From UBA7477 sp045602925 (GTDB taxonomy: Bacteria > Bacillota > Clostridia > Oscillospirales > Ruminococcaceae): DNA of 64,000 bases. Each line of letters begins with the position of its first letter. Within the stretch, counting starts at the first letter, position 1. Below the pieces are notes generated by a model, which was given only the letters and a program-made list of their open reading frames with translations, had not been told where the DNA came from and searched no databases. This document shows positions 51,321 to 58,895 of the stretch, piece after piece. The stretch lies in the NCBI GenBank assembly GCA_045602925.1, contig JAZSCN010000027.1:75640-139639 (forward strand). Reading direction: 5' to 3'. A program made the translations under genes and the position numbers.

Positions 51321-51694
51321 GAACAAGCGTAAAATACAGAGTTATCTATCGTCACAGAGGCAAATATTAAATAAGTGAAATATGTCGTTTCTTCAATGTA
51401 TCAAGAAGCAGCTACTATGACTATGTAAAGAGAATGGATATACCCGCATGGGATCTACCATTGGCAGATAAGATAAAAGAATGTCAAAGCAAGTGTGGTC
51501 ATCCATATGACAACACTTTAGCAGAAAATTTCTTTTCAATTCTCAAAACAGAGTGCATTTACCGGGTTAAACTTCAGGCCTATGAGGAGGCTCGCCTCCT
51601 CATAGGTGAATACATCCATTTCTACAATCACGAAAGAATACAACTAAAAACAAAACTGACACCACTTGAAAAGCGATGTCAGTATGTTGCTTAA
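51320..51694 (+). pseudogene. IS3-family transposase OrfB, broken and internally deleted
   Basis: In one frame from about 51320 the sequence reads KYRVIYRHRGKY, an in-frame TAA at 51368-51370, then ISEICRFFNVSRSSYYDYVKRM and KIKECQSKCG. It then jumps directly to HPYDNTLAENFFSILKTE, the end of the rve integrase domain with the catalytic Glu. More than 100 codons holding the two catalytic Asp residues are missing. Confidence 0.85.
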
Positions 51695-51800
51695 AATTTA
51701 ATTTTATCTACCATAGGGGCTTTTTGTGCTGTCCGTACAATTTGGGGCAGTCCAGAGCTCCGAGGGCTTAAACTACATTAGTTTAATTATAGAAAATAAA

Positions 51801-53543
51801 TTACTTGTTCTTCTTTGTAGCAACTACTGCTGCAGCTGCGAGTGCGATACCTGCGAGTGCAAGACCTGCTGTTGCGCCTGTCTCAGCGTTGTCGTTGGAA
51901 GGTTCATCAGCTGGTTCGTCTGCTGGTTCATCAGCTGGTTCATCTGCTGGCTCATCAGTTGGTTCATCAGTTGGCTCATCTGTAGGTTCGTCTGTAGGCT
52001 CATCTATTGGTTCGTCTGTTGGTTCATCTTCAGGAACCTCTGATACTGTTGCAGAAACCACGATTCCACCGCCTGCAGGAACCACGAGCGTATAAGCACC
52101 GTCTTCGCCTTCAAGCTCAGTTTCGCCGTTTGCAACGGCATCAACCTGATAGCCTTCGGCAGCAGTTACGGTAATATCTACCTCAGTGTCTGCAAAAGCA
52201 GCTTCAACAGAAGGCTCAATTGTAGCGTTTTCATTTTCTTCTGTACGAACGATGTAGCTTAGCTTTTCGCTGTTAATGAGGTCCACCAATTCCTGAGGTC
52301 CATCCTCATAAACCACGCCTACAAAGTCTTCTAAATCTTCTTTTCCGTTGACAAGCTTCCATACCGTTATTTCAGGAATCATATCTGCCGCTGTTTCCTG
52401 CTGAGTACCGTTGTCTTGCATAACCTGAGCTTGCATAACCTGAGGACCGCCGTCTAGCATAATTTCAATTGCATTTCCATGTGTAAAGCCCTCAATCTCC
52501 TGCATATATCCATCTGTTCCGGTTACCGTTCCATCAATATAAATACTACCCGGCTCAGTATCAGCTATCTGAATAGAGCGAACCAAAACAAATATTCCAG
52601 GTATCGTCCATGCGTCCTTGATATTCGGCTCTGCACCTGCTGAAACGTCACCATACACTGTTATATCAGAACCGTTGAACGTCAGAATTCCGGCTCCGGG
52701 CTGTCCATGAGACCCATCGACAGGAGCAACATCAGGGTCTCCTGTAACAGTGCCTCCTGTGACATTTCCGTTAACCTCAAGTGTACAGCCTACACCTAAA
52801 TCTGCACCGTATCCACCGTAGCCGTATGTACCCATAGAATCTCCGCCGTACATATCGCCGTCAACTTTAAGAGATGCACCTGAGGATAGTATTGCCGCAG
52901 TTCCTCCGTCGCTGTAATCCTCCGGGTCAGAAAGTCTGGACTCTTCAAGATATCCGTCACCGCCATAGATATCGCCTGTGACAGATGCGTCTATATTTCC
53001 GGCAAAATAAATGCCATTAGCTCCTGCTCCAACGCCTATGACATCTCCCTCAACGGTGATTGTCATCACATCTGAGCCATCGTTATATGCTTCAATAGCA
53101 TCACTTCCGCCTGTTACGTTACCTTTTATGCTTACAGTTGAGCTGCCGCTGATTTCCACACCATCTGCTTCTTCACTTGTAATGTCTCCCTCGACGTATA
53201 CAGTAAGAGAGCCTTCAATGTTCAGCGCATCACTGTCTGTACTGCCAATGTTACCCGTAACATTAAGTGCACCTTCTCCTGAGACATAAAGGTCATTGAT
53301 AGAATACTCTCCGCAGTCGATATTAACTGTCAAGCCTTCAGGAATACTTATATAATTTGTCATATCTACATCTGCTGTAAGCACTATATCAACTGTATCG
53401 CCTGTCGCACCGTCAATTGCATCATATACTTCGCCGGAGCTTGACGCTTCGATAACGTCTTCAGCAAAGACGCTTGGCATAACACTTACGCACACAGCCA
53501 TAGCAGAAACTATTGACACAATTCTTGCTAATATTTTCTTCAT
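51801..53543 (-). CDS. Secreted beta-helix-like protein with DEP stalk and KKNK tail (copy 3)
   Basis: The 580-residue protein has a signal peptide cut near VFA-EDV. About 330 residues of short beta repeats follow (VYVEGDITSEEADGVEIS, VSIKGNVTGGSDAIEAY and so on), as in right-handed parallel beta-helices. A Bacterial-repeat-like segment (VDITVTAAEGYQVDAV), a stalk of DEPT/DEPA repeats and the common tail come last. Surface adhesion or polysaccharide contact is plausible. Its terminator is the one disrupted by the IS remnant, so read-through into the array below is possible. Confidence 0.82.
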   Translation of the reverse strand: MKKILARIVSIVSAMAVCVSVMPSVFAEDVIEASSSGEVYDAIDGATGDTVDIVLTADVDMTNYISIPEGLTVNIDCGEYSINDLYVSGEGALNVTGNIGSTDSDALNIEGSLTVYVEGDITSEEADGVEISGSSTVSIKGNVTGGSDAIEAYNDGSDVMTITVEGDVIGVGAGANGIYFAGNIDASVTGDIYGGDGYLEESRLSDPEDYSDGGTAAILSSGASLKVDGDMYGGDSMGTYGYGGYGADLGVGCTLEVNGNVTGGTVTGDPDVAPVDGSHGQPGAGILTFNGSDITVYGDVSAGAEPNIKDAWTIPGIFVLVRSIQIADTEPGSIYIDGTVTGTDGYMQEIEGFTHGNAIEIMLDGGPQVMQAQVMQDNGTQQETAADMIPEITVWKLVNGKEDLEDFVGVVYEDGPQELVDLINSEKLSYIVRTEENENATIEPSVEAAFADTEVDITVTAAEGYQVDAVANGETELEGEDGAYTLVVPAGGGIVVSATVSEVPEDEPTDEPIDEPTDEPTDEPTDEPTDEPADEPADEPADEPADEPSNDNAETGATAGLALAGIALAAAAVVATKKNK

Positions 53544-53581
53544 ATAAAAAACCTCTCTTTCCCGGCAAATGCCTTTTTTAT

Positions 53582-53610
53582 ATTTTATCACACTAAACCG
53601 CTAATGTCAA
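53582..53610 (-). promoter_or_regulatory. Promoter of the 51801 gene
   Basis: On the minus strand TTGACA (53605-53610), 17 bases, TAAAAT (53582-53587). Confidence 0.75.
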
Positions 53611-53705
53611 TAAAAAAGGTTCAGAAAGTACAGCTTTGTATATATTTCATAATCCGGTTTTAGTCACTTTGTACATTCCGCACACGCCGCTGCTTACCAA
53701 ACAAA

Positions 53706-53731
53706 AAGCCCCCGGATTTCTCCGAGGGCTT
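53706..53731 (-). terminator. Terminator of the 53767 gene
   Basis: AAGCCCCCGGA/TCCGAGGGCTT stem (one mismatch on the plus strand, G-U in the transcript), T-run on the minus strand. Confidence 0.8.
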
Positions 53732-53766
53732 AATTTGTTTAAGCTTTAGTCAGTCAAGAATTACAA

Positions 53767-54408
53767 TTACTTGTTCTTCTTTGTAGCAACTACTGCAGCA
53801 CCAGCGAGTGCGATTGCAGCGAGTGCAAGACCTGCTGTAGCGCCTGTCTCAGCGTTGTCGTTGGAAGGTTCCTCAGCTGGTTCGTCTGCTGGTTCATCAG
53901 CTGGTTCATCTGCTGGTTCATCTGCTGGCTCGTCAGCTGGCTCATCAGCTGGTTCGTCTGCACCGAGTGTGATAGCTTCGCCGTTTGCATCAAGGAATAC
54001 AACAGAAACTTCTGTTTCGTTTGGAGCACCCCAGTCAGCAACAACGAGCTTAGCCCATTCTGTACCCTCTGAGAAGATAGGTGTAGCAGCATCATAGATT
54101 TTGAATACGCCTGTTCCTACAGTAACTTCCTTGTCATCACCGAACTCAAGAAGAGTATTCCAGCTGTTTCCGGCATCCTGAGCAATGATAGCACCATAGT
54201 AGCCTGTGAGGTCTGCGCCTGTAAATGTAACCTCTACACCGTAAACATCAGCGAATGTGTAGCCGTCAGCACCGAGGTCAACAACGTATCTTGCGTCAGC
54301 ATTAGAAGTATCGTTAGCGTTTGTGATAGTTGCGGAAGCTGAAATAGCAAGCGCAGAGCAAGCAACAGCTGTTGCAGCGAGAGCTGCAAAAATCTTTCTC
54401 ATTTTCAT
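53767..54408 (-). CDS. Secreted protein with ADEP stalk and KKNK tail (copy 4)
   Basis: The 213-residue protein has a signal peptide cut near ASA-TITN, a beta-rich domain of about 130 residues (VEVTFTGADLTGYYGAIIAQ), seven or so DEPA repeats and the tail NDNAETGATAGLALAAIALA with KKNK. The ATG at 54408 has GGAGG nine bases upstream. It has a promoter with an operator placed just downstream of the -10 box. Confidence 0.82.
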   Translation of the reverse strand: MKMRKIFAALAATAVACSALAISASATITNANDTSNADARYVVDLGADGYTFADVYGVEVTFTGADLTGYYGAIIAQDAGNSWNTLLEFGDDKEVTVGTGVFKIYDAATPIFSEGTEWAKLVVADWGAPNETEVSVVFLDANGEAITLGADEPADEPADEPADEPADEPADEPADEPAEEPSNDNAETGATAGLALAAIALAGAAVVATKKNK

Positions 54409-54439
54409 TTGTAATTTCCTCCGATTCATAATATTATTG

Positions 54440-54495
54440 TTGGAAACGTTTTCTATTCCAAAAAAATTATATCACTCGAAATCTCGATTTGTCCA
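54440..54495 (-). promoter_or_regulatory. Promoter and cre-like operator of the 53767 gene
   Basis: On the minus strand TGGACA (54490-54495), 18 bases, TATAAT (54466-54471). TTGGAAACGTTTTCT at 54440-54454 matches all 15 positions of the CcpA cre consensus WTGNAANCGNWNNCW as I know it, and lies where a bound protein would block early transcription. Confidence 0.6.
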
Positions 54496-54553
54496 CGAAA
54501 ACAGCTACGTCTATTTCAACATATTTTCGAAGGTGTTTTTGGGCACCTTTCAC

Positions 54554-54609
54554 AGATAACGTTTGAAATGTCGAAAATTTTTAATAAAAGTACATCGAAA
54601 ACGTTTACG
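54554..54609. promoter_or_regulatory. Two further AACGTTT operator-like sites
   Basis: AACGTTTG within 54554-54568 and TCGAAAACGTTTACG at 54595-54609 carry the same core as the site at 54440. They lie 100-200 bases upstream of the 53767 gene. The rest of 54496-54665 shows nothing else. Confidence 0.35.
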
Positions 54610-54665
54610 AAAATTGTAAACATTTCGTGAATGACGCTTTCGAAACTCGCCTTTTTCCGAAATAA

Positions 54666-54693
54666 AAAACTCCCCGAAAATTCGAGGAGTTTT
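54666..54693 (-). terminator. Terminator of the 54733 gene
   Basis: In the minus transcript, AAAACTCCTCGAA and TTCGGGGAGTTTT pair over 13 bp (one G-U) and are followed by TT. Confidence 0.8.
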
Positions 54694-54732
54694 ATAGGCT
54701 AATTTAGCGCTTAAATTATTAGGTTGTAAGAA

Positions 54733-55521
54733 TTAAGCAGCAGGGTCAGCGTTGAGGCCGTTGTCTGTGAGGTCCTTAGGCTCGTCAATTACGAGGGACT
54801 TAACGTCGATACCATATGTCTGGAATACAACGCCACCGTAGAGAGAACCGTCGTCGTTTACTGTTGCATTGTCCTTGAGGTACTTAAGGCAATCAGCAGA
54901 GAGGTTAACTGTGAAGGTTTCAGTTGTCCAAGAACCGTCAGCTTCTGCAGTAAATACTATGAATCCGTCTGCCTGGAAGAAGTAGTCGTAAAGTGGTGTG
55001 CCATCAGCATATGTCTTAGAAGCGCCGCCAGCTGACTCTCTAGCTGTTAATTCATCAGCGATACCTACGAGGTATGTAGGGTCTGTAGCAAAGAGCTTAG
55101 CCCAGTTCTGGTCACAGATACCGAAGAGGTAGTAGTCATAGTACTTGCCCTCTGGTGGGAGTGTTCTGAAGTCAAATTCAAATGTGAATGAACAACCTGT
55201 ATCGAGGTACTGCTCTAAGTACTTATTGTCGACAAATGTAAGGAGTGTGCCGTCATCGCCAACAAAGTTTGTAGCAGCCCAGTCACCGGCATACTCTTCG
55301 TAACCTACGAGAGTAATAGGGCCTTCGATAGGCTTAGCTTCTGTTGTTGTAGTTGTAGTAGTTGTGGTAGTTGTTTCAGCTTCAGTTGTTGTGGTGGTTG
55401 TAGTAGTTGTGGTTGTTGTGGTTGTATCTTCTGGTGCAGATGAAGACTTAGAGCTATCATCGCTGCCACAAGCTGTAAGCACGAGAGCCATTGCTACTAA
55501 AGCCAAAAGCTTCTTTTTCAT
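54733..55521 (-). CDS. Thr-linker lipoprotein, paralogue of the 47675 gene
   Basis: The 262-residue protein has lipobox LTAC (Cys18), two Thr runs in the linker (about 34-64) and a domain from EGPITLVGYEEYAGDW to KSLVIDEPKDLTDNGLNADPAA. It is homologous throughout to the lipoprotein at 47675-48454. The leader DNA between promoter and start is also conserved between the two (AGAATTGATG, ACGATTCGATAA, GGAGGAA). The pair brackets the shared-tail array. Confidence 0.82.
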   Translation of the reverse strand: MKKKLLALVAMALVLTACGSDDSSKSSSAPEDTTTTTTTTTTTTTTEAETTTTTTTTTTTEAKPIEGPITLVGYEEYAGDWAATNFVGDDGTLLTFVDNKYLEQYLDTGCSFTFEFDFRTLPPEGKYYDYYLFGICDQNWAKLFATDPTYLVGIADELTARESAGGASKTYADGTPLYDYFFQADGFIVFTAEADGSWTTETFTVNLSADCLKYLKDNATVNDDGSLYGGVVFQTYGIDVKSLVIDEPKDLTDNGLNADPAA

Positions 55522-55579
55522 AGTTAATTCCTCCATAAATAATATTTTTGTTATCGAATCGTACATCAATTCTGTTATA

Positions 55580-55608
55580 ATTATAGCATCGCGTATTTAA
55601 AAAGTCAA
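55580..55608 (-). promoter_or_regulatory. Promoter of the 54733 gene
   Basis: On the minus strand TTGACT (55603-55608), 17 bases, TATAAT (55580-55585). Confidence 0.8.
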
Positions 55609-55666
55609 TAAGATTAAAAGCATCATATAAGACAATTTTACGGCACTTTTTTGTTCACTGTGCATA

Positions 55667-55681
55667 AGTAATCGTTTTCTA
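55667..55681. promoter_or_regulatory. LacI/CcpA-like operator upstream of the 54733 gene
   Basis: AGTAATCGTTTTCTA, 14 of 15 cre positions on the minus strand. It lies about 60 bases upstream of the -35 box of the lipoprotein gene. Between here and 55818 I see no gene or clear signal. Confidence 0.45.
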
Positions 55682-55818
55682 AGGGCTTTTTTTCACTAAT
55701 ACGCACAAAAATTTTTACTTTTTATTTCATCAGAAAAGTGTTTGTCTTGCGATGCCTAAGCACCGATTTTCAGTAAAAATCAGTTTCATATTTTATTTGT
55801 AGTTTCGTAAAATAACTA

Positions 55819-55847
55819 TTGACAACTCCATTTTAGTGTGCTACAAT
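55819..55847 (+). promoter_or_regulatory. Promoter of the phe-attenuated aroF-pheA operon
   Basis: TTGACA (55819-55824), 17 bases, TACAAT (55842-55847). Confidence 0.8.
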
Positions 55848-55883
55848 AGTCACATACGATTTTTGAAATTAGGAGAAATCATA

Positions 55884-55970
55884 ATGTATACATCTTCATT
55901 CAACTTTTTTGCATACTTTTTTGGCTTTTCATTTTTTGGAAAGTCTGATTTGCGTTGCCGAAAAGCTTGA
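55884..55970 (+). CDS. pheL: Phe-rich leader peptide (28 aa)
   Basis: An ATG with AGGAG eight bases upstream opens a 28-codon frame reading MYTSSFNFFAYFFGFSFF and then GKSDLRCRKA. Nine of its codons are Phe and two are Tyr, concentrated in the first 18. A hairpin terminator follows before aroF. This is a classical attenuation leader that senses charged Phe-tRNA. Its product is not expected to have a function of its own. Confidence 0.88.
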   Translation: MYTSSFNFFAYFFGFSFFGKSDLRCRKA

Positions 55971-56030
55971 ATGACTTGAGAATTTAGTTCATTTATCGCC
56001 TTGGTAACGCTAAGTTGCCAAGGCTTTTTT
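55952..56030 (+). promoter_or_regulatory. Transcription attenuator with alternative antiterminator
   Basis: The terminator is an 11-bp stem GCCTTGGTAAC (55998-56008) with GTTGCCAAGGC (56014-56024) and six T. The alternative pairing is GCGTTGCC at 55952-55959, inside leader codons 23-26, with GGTAACGC at 56003-56010 (8 bp, one G-U). A ribosome stalled on the Phe codons would leave GCGTTGCC free and so prevent termination. Confidence 0.8.
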
Positions 56031-56063
56031 ATCGAAAATTTATAACAGAAAGGGTAATTTAAA

Positions 56064-57074
56064 ATGATTATCGTACTTAAGCAAAATTCCGACGAAAAGC
56101 AGCTAGCCCATCTCACCGACTGGCTCACCTCGCAAAGCCTTGACATCCAGATGATTAAGGGCTCGCACTCTACAGTCCTCGGTCTTGTTGGTGACACAAG
56201 CGTTGTAGACATTGAGCTTTTAGAGGCTCTTGACATTGTTGAGTCTGTCAAGAGAATTCAGGAGCCTTACAAGAAGGCTAACAGAAAGTTTCACCCTGAC
56301 GATACAGTAATTAATGTTGGTGGTGCGCAAATCGGTGGTGGCTCATTCACAATTATGGCAGGCCCTTGCTCTGTAGAATCAGAGGAGCAGATTTGCTCAA
56401 TTGCACAGTCTGTAAAGAACTCCGGTGCAACAGTTTTGCGTGGTGGTGCGTTCAAGCCAAGAACCTCCCCTTACGCTTTCCAGGGCCTCAGAGCTGACGG
56501 AATCGAGCTTCTTTTAGAGGCAAAGGAAAAGACAGGACTTCCTATTATTACAGAGATTATGGATATCTCTCAGCTTCCGCTTTTCAGCGAGGTTGATATT
56601 ATCCAGGTCGGTGCAAGAAATATGCAGAACTTTGAGCTTCTAAAGGCACTCGGCAAGCAGGACAAGCCTATTCTCCTAAAGCGTGGACTTTCTGCAACAA
56701 TTTCTGAGCTTCTTATGAGTGCTGAATACATTATGGCAGGTGGCAACGAGAAGGTTATTCTTTGCGAGAGAGGTATAAGAACCTTCGAGACAGCTACAAG
56801 AAACACTCTTGACCTTTCTGCTATTCCTATACTTAAGGAAAAGACTCACCTTCCTATTATTATAGACCCAAGCCACGCAACCGGCATCGCAGCTATGGTA
56901 AAGCCTATGTCACTCGCTGCTGTTGCTGCAGGTGCTGACGGACTTATCATCGAAGTGCACAACGACCCGCCACACGCTATGTGCGACGGTCAGCAGTCAA
57001 TCACTCCTGCGAGCTTCGACAAGCTTTCAAAGCAGATTAGCACACTGCACAGTGCTATAAAGGGAATGTACTAA
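56064..57074 (+). CDS. aroF: 3-deoxy-7-phosphoheptulonate synthase (DAHP synthase)
   Basis: This is the first enzyme of the shikimate pathway, joining PEP and erythrose 4-phosphate. The 336-residue protein has an N-terminal ferredoxin-like regulatory domain (1-70) and a TIM barrel with AGPCSVESEEQ, LRGGAFKPRTSPYAFQG, QVGARNMQN, LLKRG and DPSHATG. This is the class I beta type found in Bacillus and Thermotoga. The operon is under Phe attenuation, and the N-terminal domain suggests feedback inhibition too. Confidence 0.95.
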   Translation: MIIVLKQNSDEKQLAHLTDWLTSQSLDIQMIKGSHSTVLGLVGDTSVVDIELLEALDIVESVKRIQEPYKKANRKFHPDDTVINVGGAQIGGGSFTIMAGPCSVESEEQICSIAQSVKNSGATVLRGGAFKPRTSPYAFQGLRADGIELLLEAKEKTGLPIITEIMDISQLPLFSEVDIIQVGARNMQNFELLKALGKQDKPILLKRGLSATISELLMSAEYIMAGGNEKVILCERGIRTFETATRNTLDLSAIPILKEKTHLPIIIDPSHATGIAAMVKPMSLAAVAAGADGLIIEVHNDPPHAMCDGQQSITPASFDKLSKQISTLHSAIKGMY

Positions 57075-57075
57075 T

Positions 57076-57960
57076 ATGGCTATTAAGATTCAAAAGACAA
57101 CTGAGCAGTTCCCCGAAAAGGCTGTTGTAGCCTGTCAGGGAATTGCCGGTTCAAACTCCGAGACTGCTTGTCGCACACTTTTTTCCGAGCCGGATATTAT
57201 GTTCTTCAAGAGCTTCGAGGCTGTGTTCTCAGCCGTTGAAAAGGGGCTTTGCAAGTACGGTATTCTCCCTATCGAGAACTCGACTCACGGCTCTGTTACC
57301 GGCGTCTACGACCTTATGCAAAAGCACAGCTTCGGCATTGTGAAGGCTGTCAAGATTTCTATTGCTCATTGTCTTCTCGGCGTTGAAGGAACAAAGCTTT
57401 CGGGCATCAAGGAGGTTCTCTCTCACGAGCAGGCTATCGGTCAGTGCTCGGAGTTTCTCAAGAATCATCCCGACATAAAGGTTACTGTTTGCGCTAACAC
57501 AGCGGTTGCGGCGAGAACTGTTGCAGAGAGCGGCAGAGACGATTTGGCGGCAATCTGCTCTGAGCAGTGTGCTGAAATCTACGGGCTTAAGACTCTCACA
57601 AAGAACATTCAGGACGCTCAGTACAACTGCACACGGTTTATATGCATAAGCGCCCAGCCTGTGGTTTATGACGGCTCTGACAAGGTGAGCCTTATATGCT
57701 CGCTCCCACACAAGCCTAACGCACTCTACGGACTCTTGGCTACCTTTGCCGACTACAATATCGACGGCGAAAAGGTCAACCTCACTAAAATCGAGAGCCG
57801 ACCTATCCCGGGAACAGATTTTGAATTCGTGTTCTACATCGACTTTGAGACAAAGCTGTCAGACGATAAACTCGCTATGCTTCTCAGTGACCTCGAAATC
57901 TATACACCAAACCTCGAAGTCCTCGGTATCTACAGCGAATCAAGCGATATCACCGAATAA
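57076..57960 (+). CDS. pheA: Prephenate dehydratase
   Basis: The enzyme makes phenylpyruvate for Phe synthesis. The 294-residue protein has the PDT domain with LPIENSTHGSVTGVYDL, CRTLF and the catalytic NCTRF, then an ACT domain with the Phe-binding ESRP motif (KIESRPIPG). There is no fused chorismate mutase. It starts one base after the aroF stop, in a Phe-attenuated operon that fits the role. Confidence 0.95.
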   Translation: MAIKIQKTTEQFPEKAVVACQGIAGSNSETACRTLFSEPDIMFFKSFEAVFSAVEKGLCKYGILPIENSTHGSVTGVYDLMQKHSFGIVKAVKISIAHCLLGVEGTKLSGIKEVLSHEQAIGQCSEFLKNHPDIKVTVCANTAVAARTVAESGRDDLAAICSEQCAEIYGLKTLTKNIQDAQYNCTRFICISAQPVVYDGSDKVSLICSLPHKPNALYGLLATFADYNIDGEKVNLTKIESRPIPGTDFEFVFYIDFETKLSDDKLAMLLSDLEIYTPNLEVLGIYSESSDITE

Positions 57961-58002
57961 CGCAATAAAGACAATACTCATACAGTGACTTTACTTGTAT
58001 TT

Positions 58003-58210
58003 ATCGGGGGAAACCTTTCTGAAGAAAGTTTATCCCCCGGACCCCCTTACAAAGACTTTTAATATTATTTCAGCCCCATAGGGTGTACATCACAAAGTTG
58101 AGATTTTATTCTCTCTTGGTGCATACCCTATGGGGCTGAAATTTATATAATAAGTTTTAGGAAAGGAGTTTGAGGAACAACCCTTTTTCAAAAGGGTTTT
58201 CCTCAATGAT
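58003..58210. repeat. Composite inverted-repeat element in the pheA/nitroreductase gap
   Basis: The centre is an 18-bp perfect inverted repeat (ATTTCAGCCCCATAGGGT, 58067-58084, and its complement, 58125-58142). On each side lies a hairpin with a common plan in opposite orientation: GGGGGAAACCTTTC...TCCCCC plus CCCCCTT...AAAGACTTTT on the left, and TGAGGAAAACCCTTTT...TTCCTCA plus CTCCTTT...AAAACTT on the right when complemented. The outer hairpins can act as terminators for the two convergent genes. It looks like a non-coding mobile repeat. Confidence 0.7.
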
Positions 58211-58248
58211 ACAAGCATAACCGCTGTATGTGTACTATCCTTATTGTA

Positions 58249-58779
58249 TTACTTATTCATAAAGCCGTTGAACCAGGCTCTGTCTGTGAAGGGCTTTTTG
58301 CTTGTATGTGATGGCTCACATTTTGCGACTCCGACTGGCAGAAGACACACCAAATCGTAGTCGTCGGGCACGCCGAGGCGTTTAGCGAGCTTTCCGCCGA
58401 TATTATCGTCGTCGGTGATATGTCCCTCGTACCAGCAGCTCTCGTAGCCGAGGGCTTTAATAGCGAGGAGCATATTCTCGATTGCGGCGGAGTAGTCCTG
58501 CACGGCGAAGCACTTGTCCCTGTATGCACAGATTCTCTGTGTCAGAACGCATATTATTGCAGGTGCAGTCTGACAAATCGGCGGGTCAATCATTCTAAGA
58601 AGCTCTTTCAGAAGCTCCCTGTCATCGACACAGATAAGCGAAGTTGTCTGCTTGTTGCAGCCCGACGGTGCGTCAAGTCCTGCCTTCATAATTCTCCTAA
58701 GGTCTTCTCTCGGCACGGCTGAGTCCTTATACTCAAGGCGGTAGCTTGAGCGCTTTTCTATCGCTTCAAACAAATCCAT
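58249..58779 (-). CDS. Nitroreductase-family protein
   Basis: The 176-residue FMN protein has the opening FEAIEKRSSYRLEYKD, the AGLDAPSGCNKQ motif and a C-terminal CLLPVGVAKCEPSHTSKKP. It is a short, one-domain member of the family. Substrate is unknown; in anaerobes such proteins reduce flavins, quinones or nitroaromatics. AAAGGGG lies about 12 bases upstream. Confidence 0.85.
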   Translation of the reverse strand: MDLFEAIEKRSSYRLEYKDSAVPREDLRRIMKAGLDAPSGCNKQTTSLICVDDRELLKELLRMIDPPICQTAPAIICVLTQRICAYRDKCFAVQDYSAAIENMLLAIKALGYESCWYEGHITDDDNIGGKLAKRLGVPDDYDLVCLLPVGVAKCEPSHTSKKPFTDRAWFNGFMNK

Positions 58780-58839
58780 CTGCCCATCCCCTTTCTATAA
58801 TAGTCTAACACATTCCGCCTTTCTTTTCAAGACGCAAAA

Positions 58840-58869
58840 ACGGCACAGTCAACTAAATGACTGTGCCGT
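58840..58869 (-). terminator. Terminator of the hydrogenase operon
   Basis: ACGGCACAGTCA and its exact complement (12 bp) with a six-base loop; five T follow on the minus strand. Confidence 0.9.
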
Positions 58870-58895
58870 GATTTTATACGCTTAAAGTCTTAAGA

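Larger units (their letters stand above)
50947..51758 (+). mobile_element. IS3-family element, internally deleted (approximate ends)
   Basis: Imperfect terminal repeats can be seen: ACGGACAATAGAAAAACACCCC on the left is too diverged to match fully, but its ACGGACA, CCCCT and ATGGTAGA blocks recur inverted on the right end. Inside are an intact orfA and an orfB with a stop and a large deletion. A full IS3 element is about 1.3-1.5 kb; this one is about 0.8 kb. It cannot move on its own. Confidence 0.75.
50936..51769. terminator. Terminator hairpin of the 51801 gene, split by an IS remnant
   Basis: The left arm AAGCCCTCGGA (50936-50946) and right arm TCCGAGGGCTT (51759-51769) are the two halves of the hairpin found after the sister genes, now separated by about 810 bases of insertion sequence. 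Confidence 0.7.
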
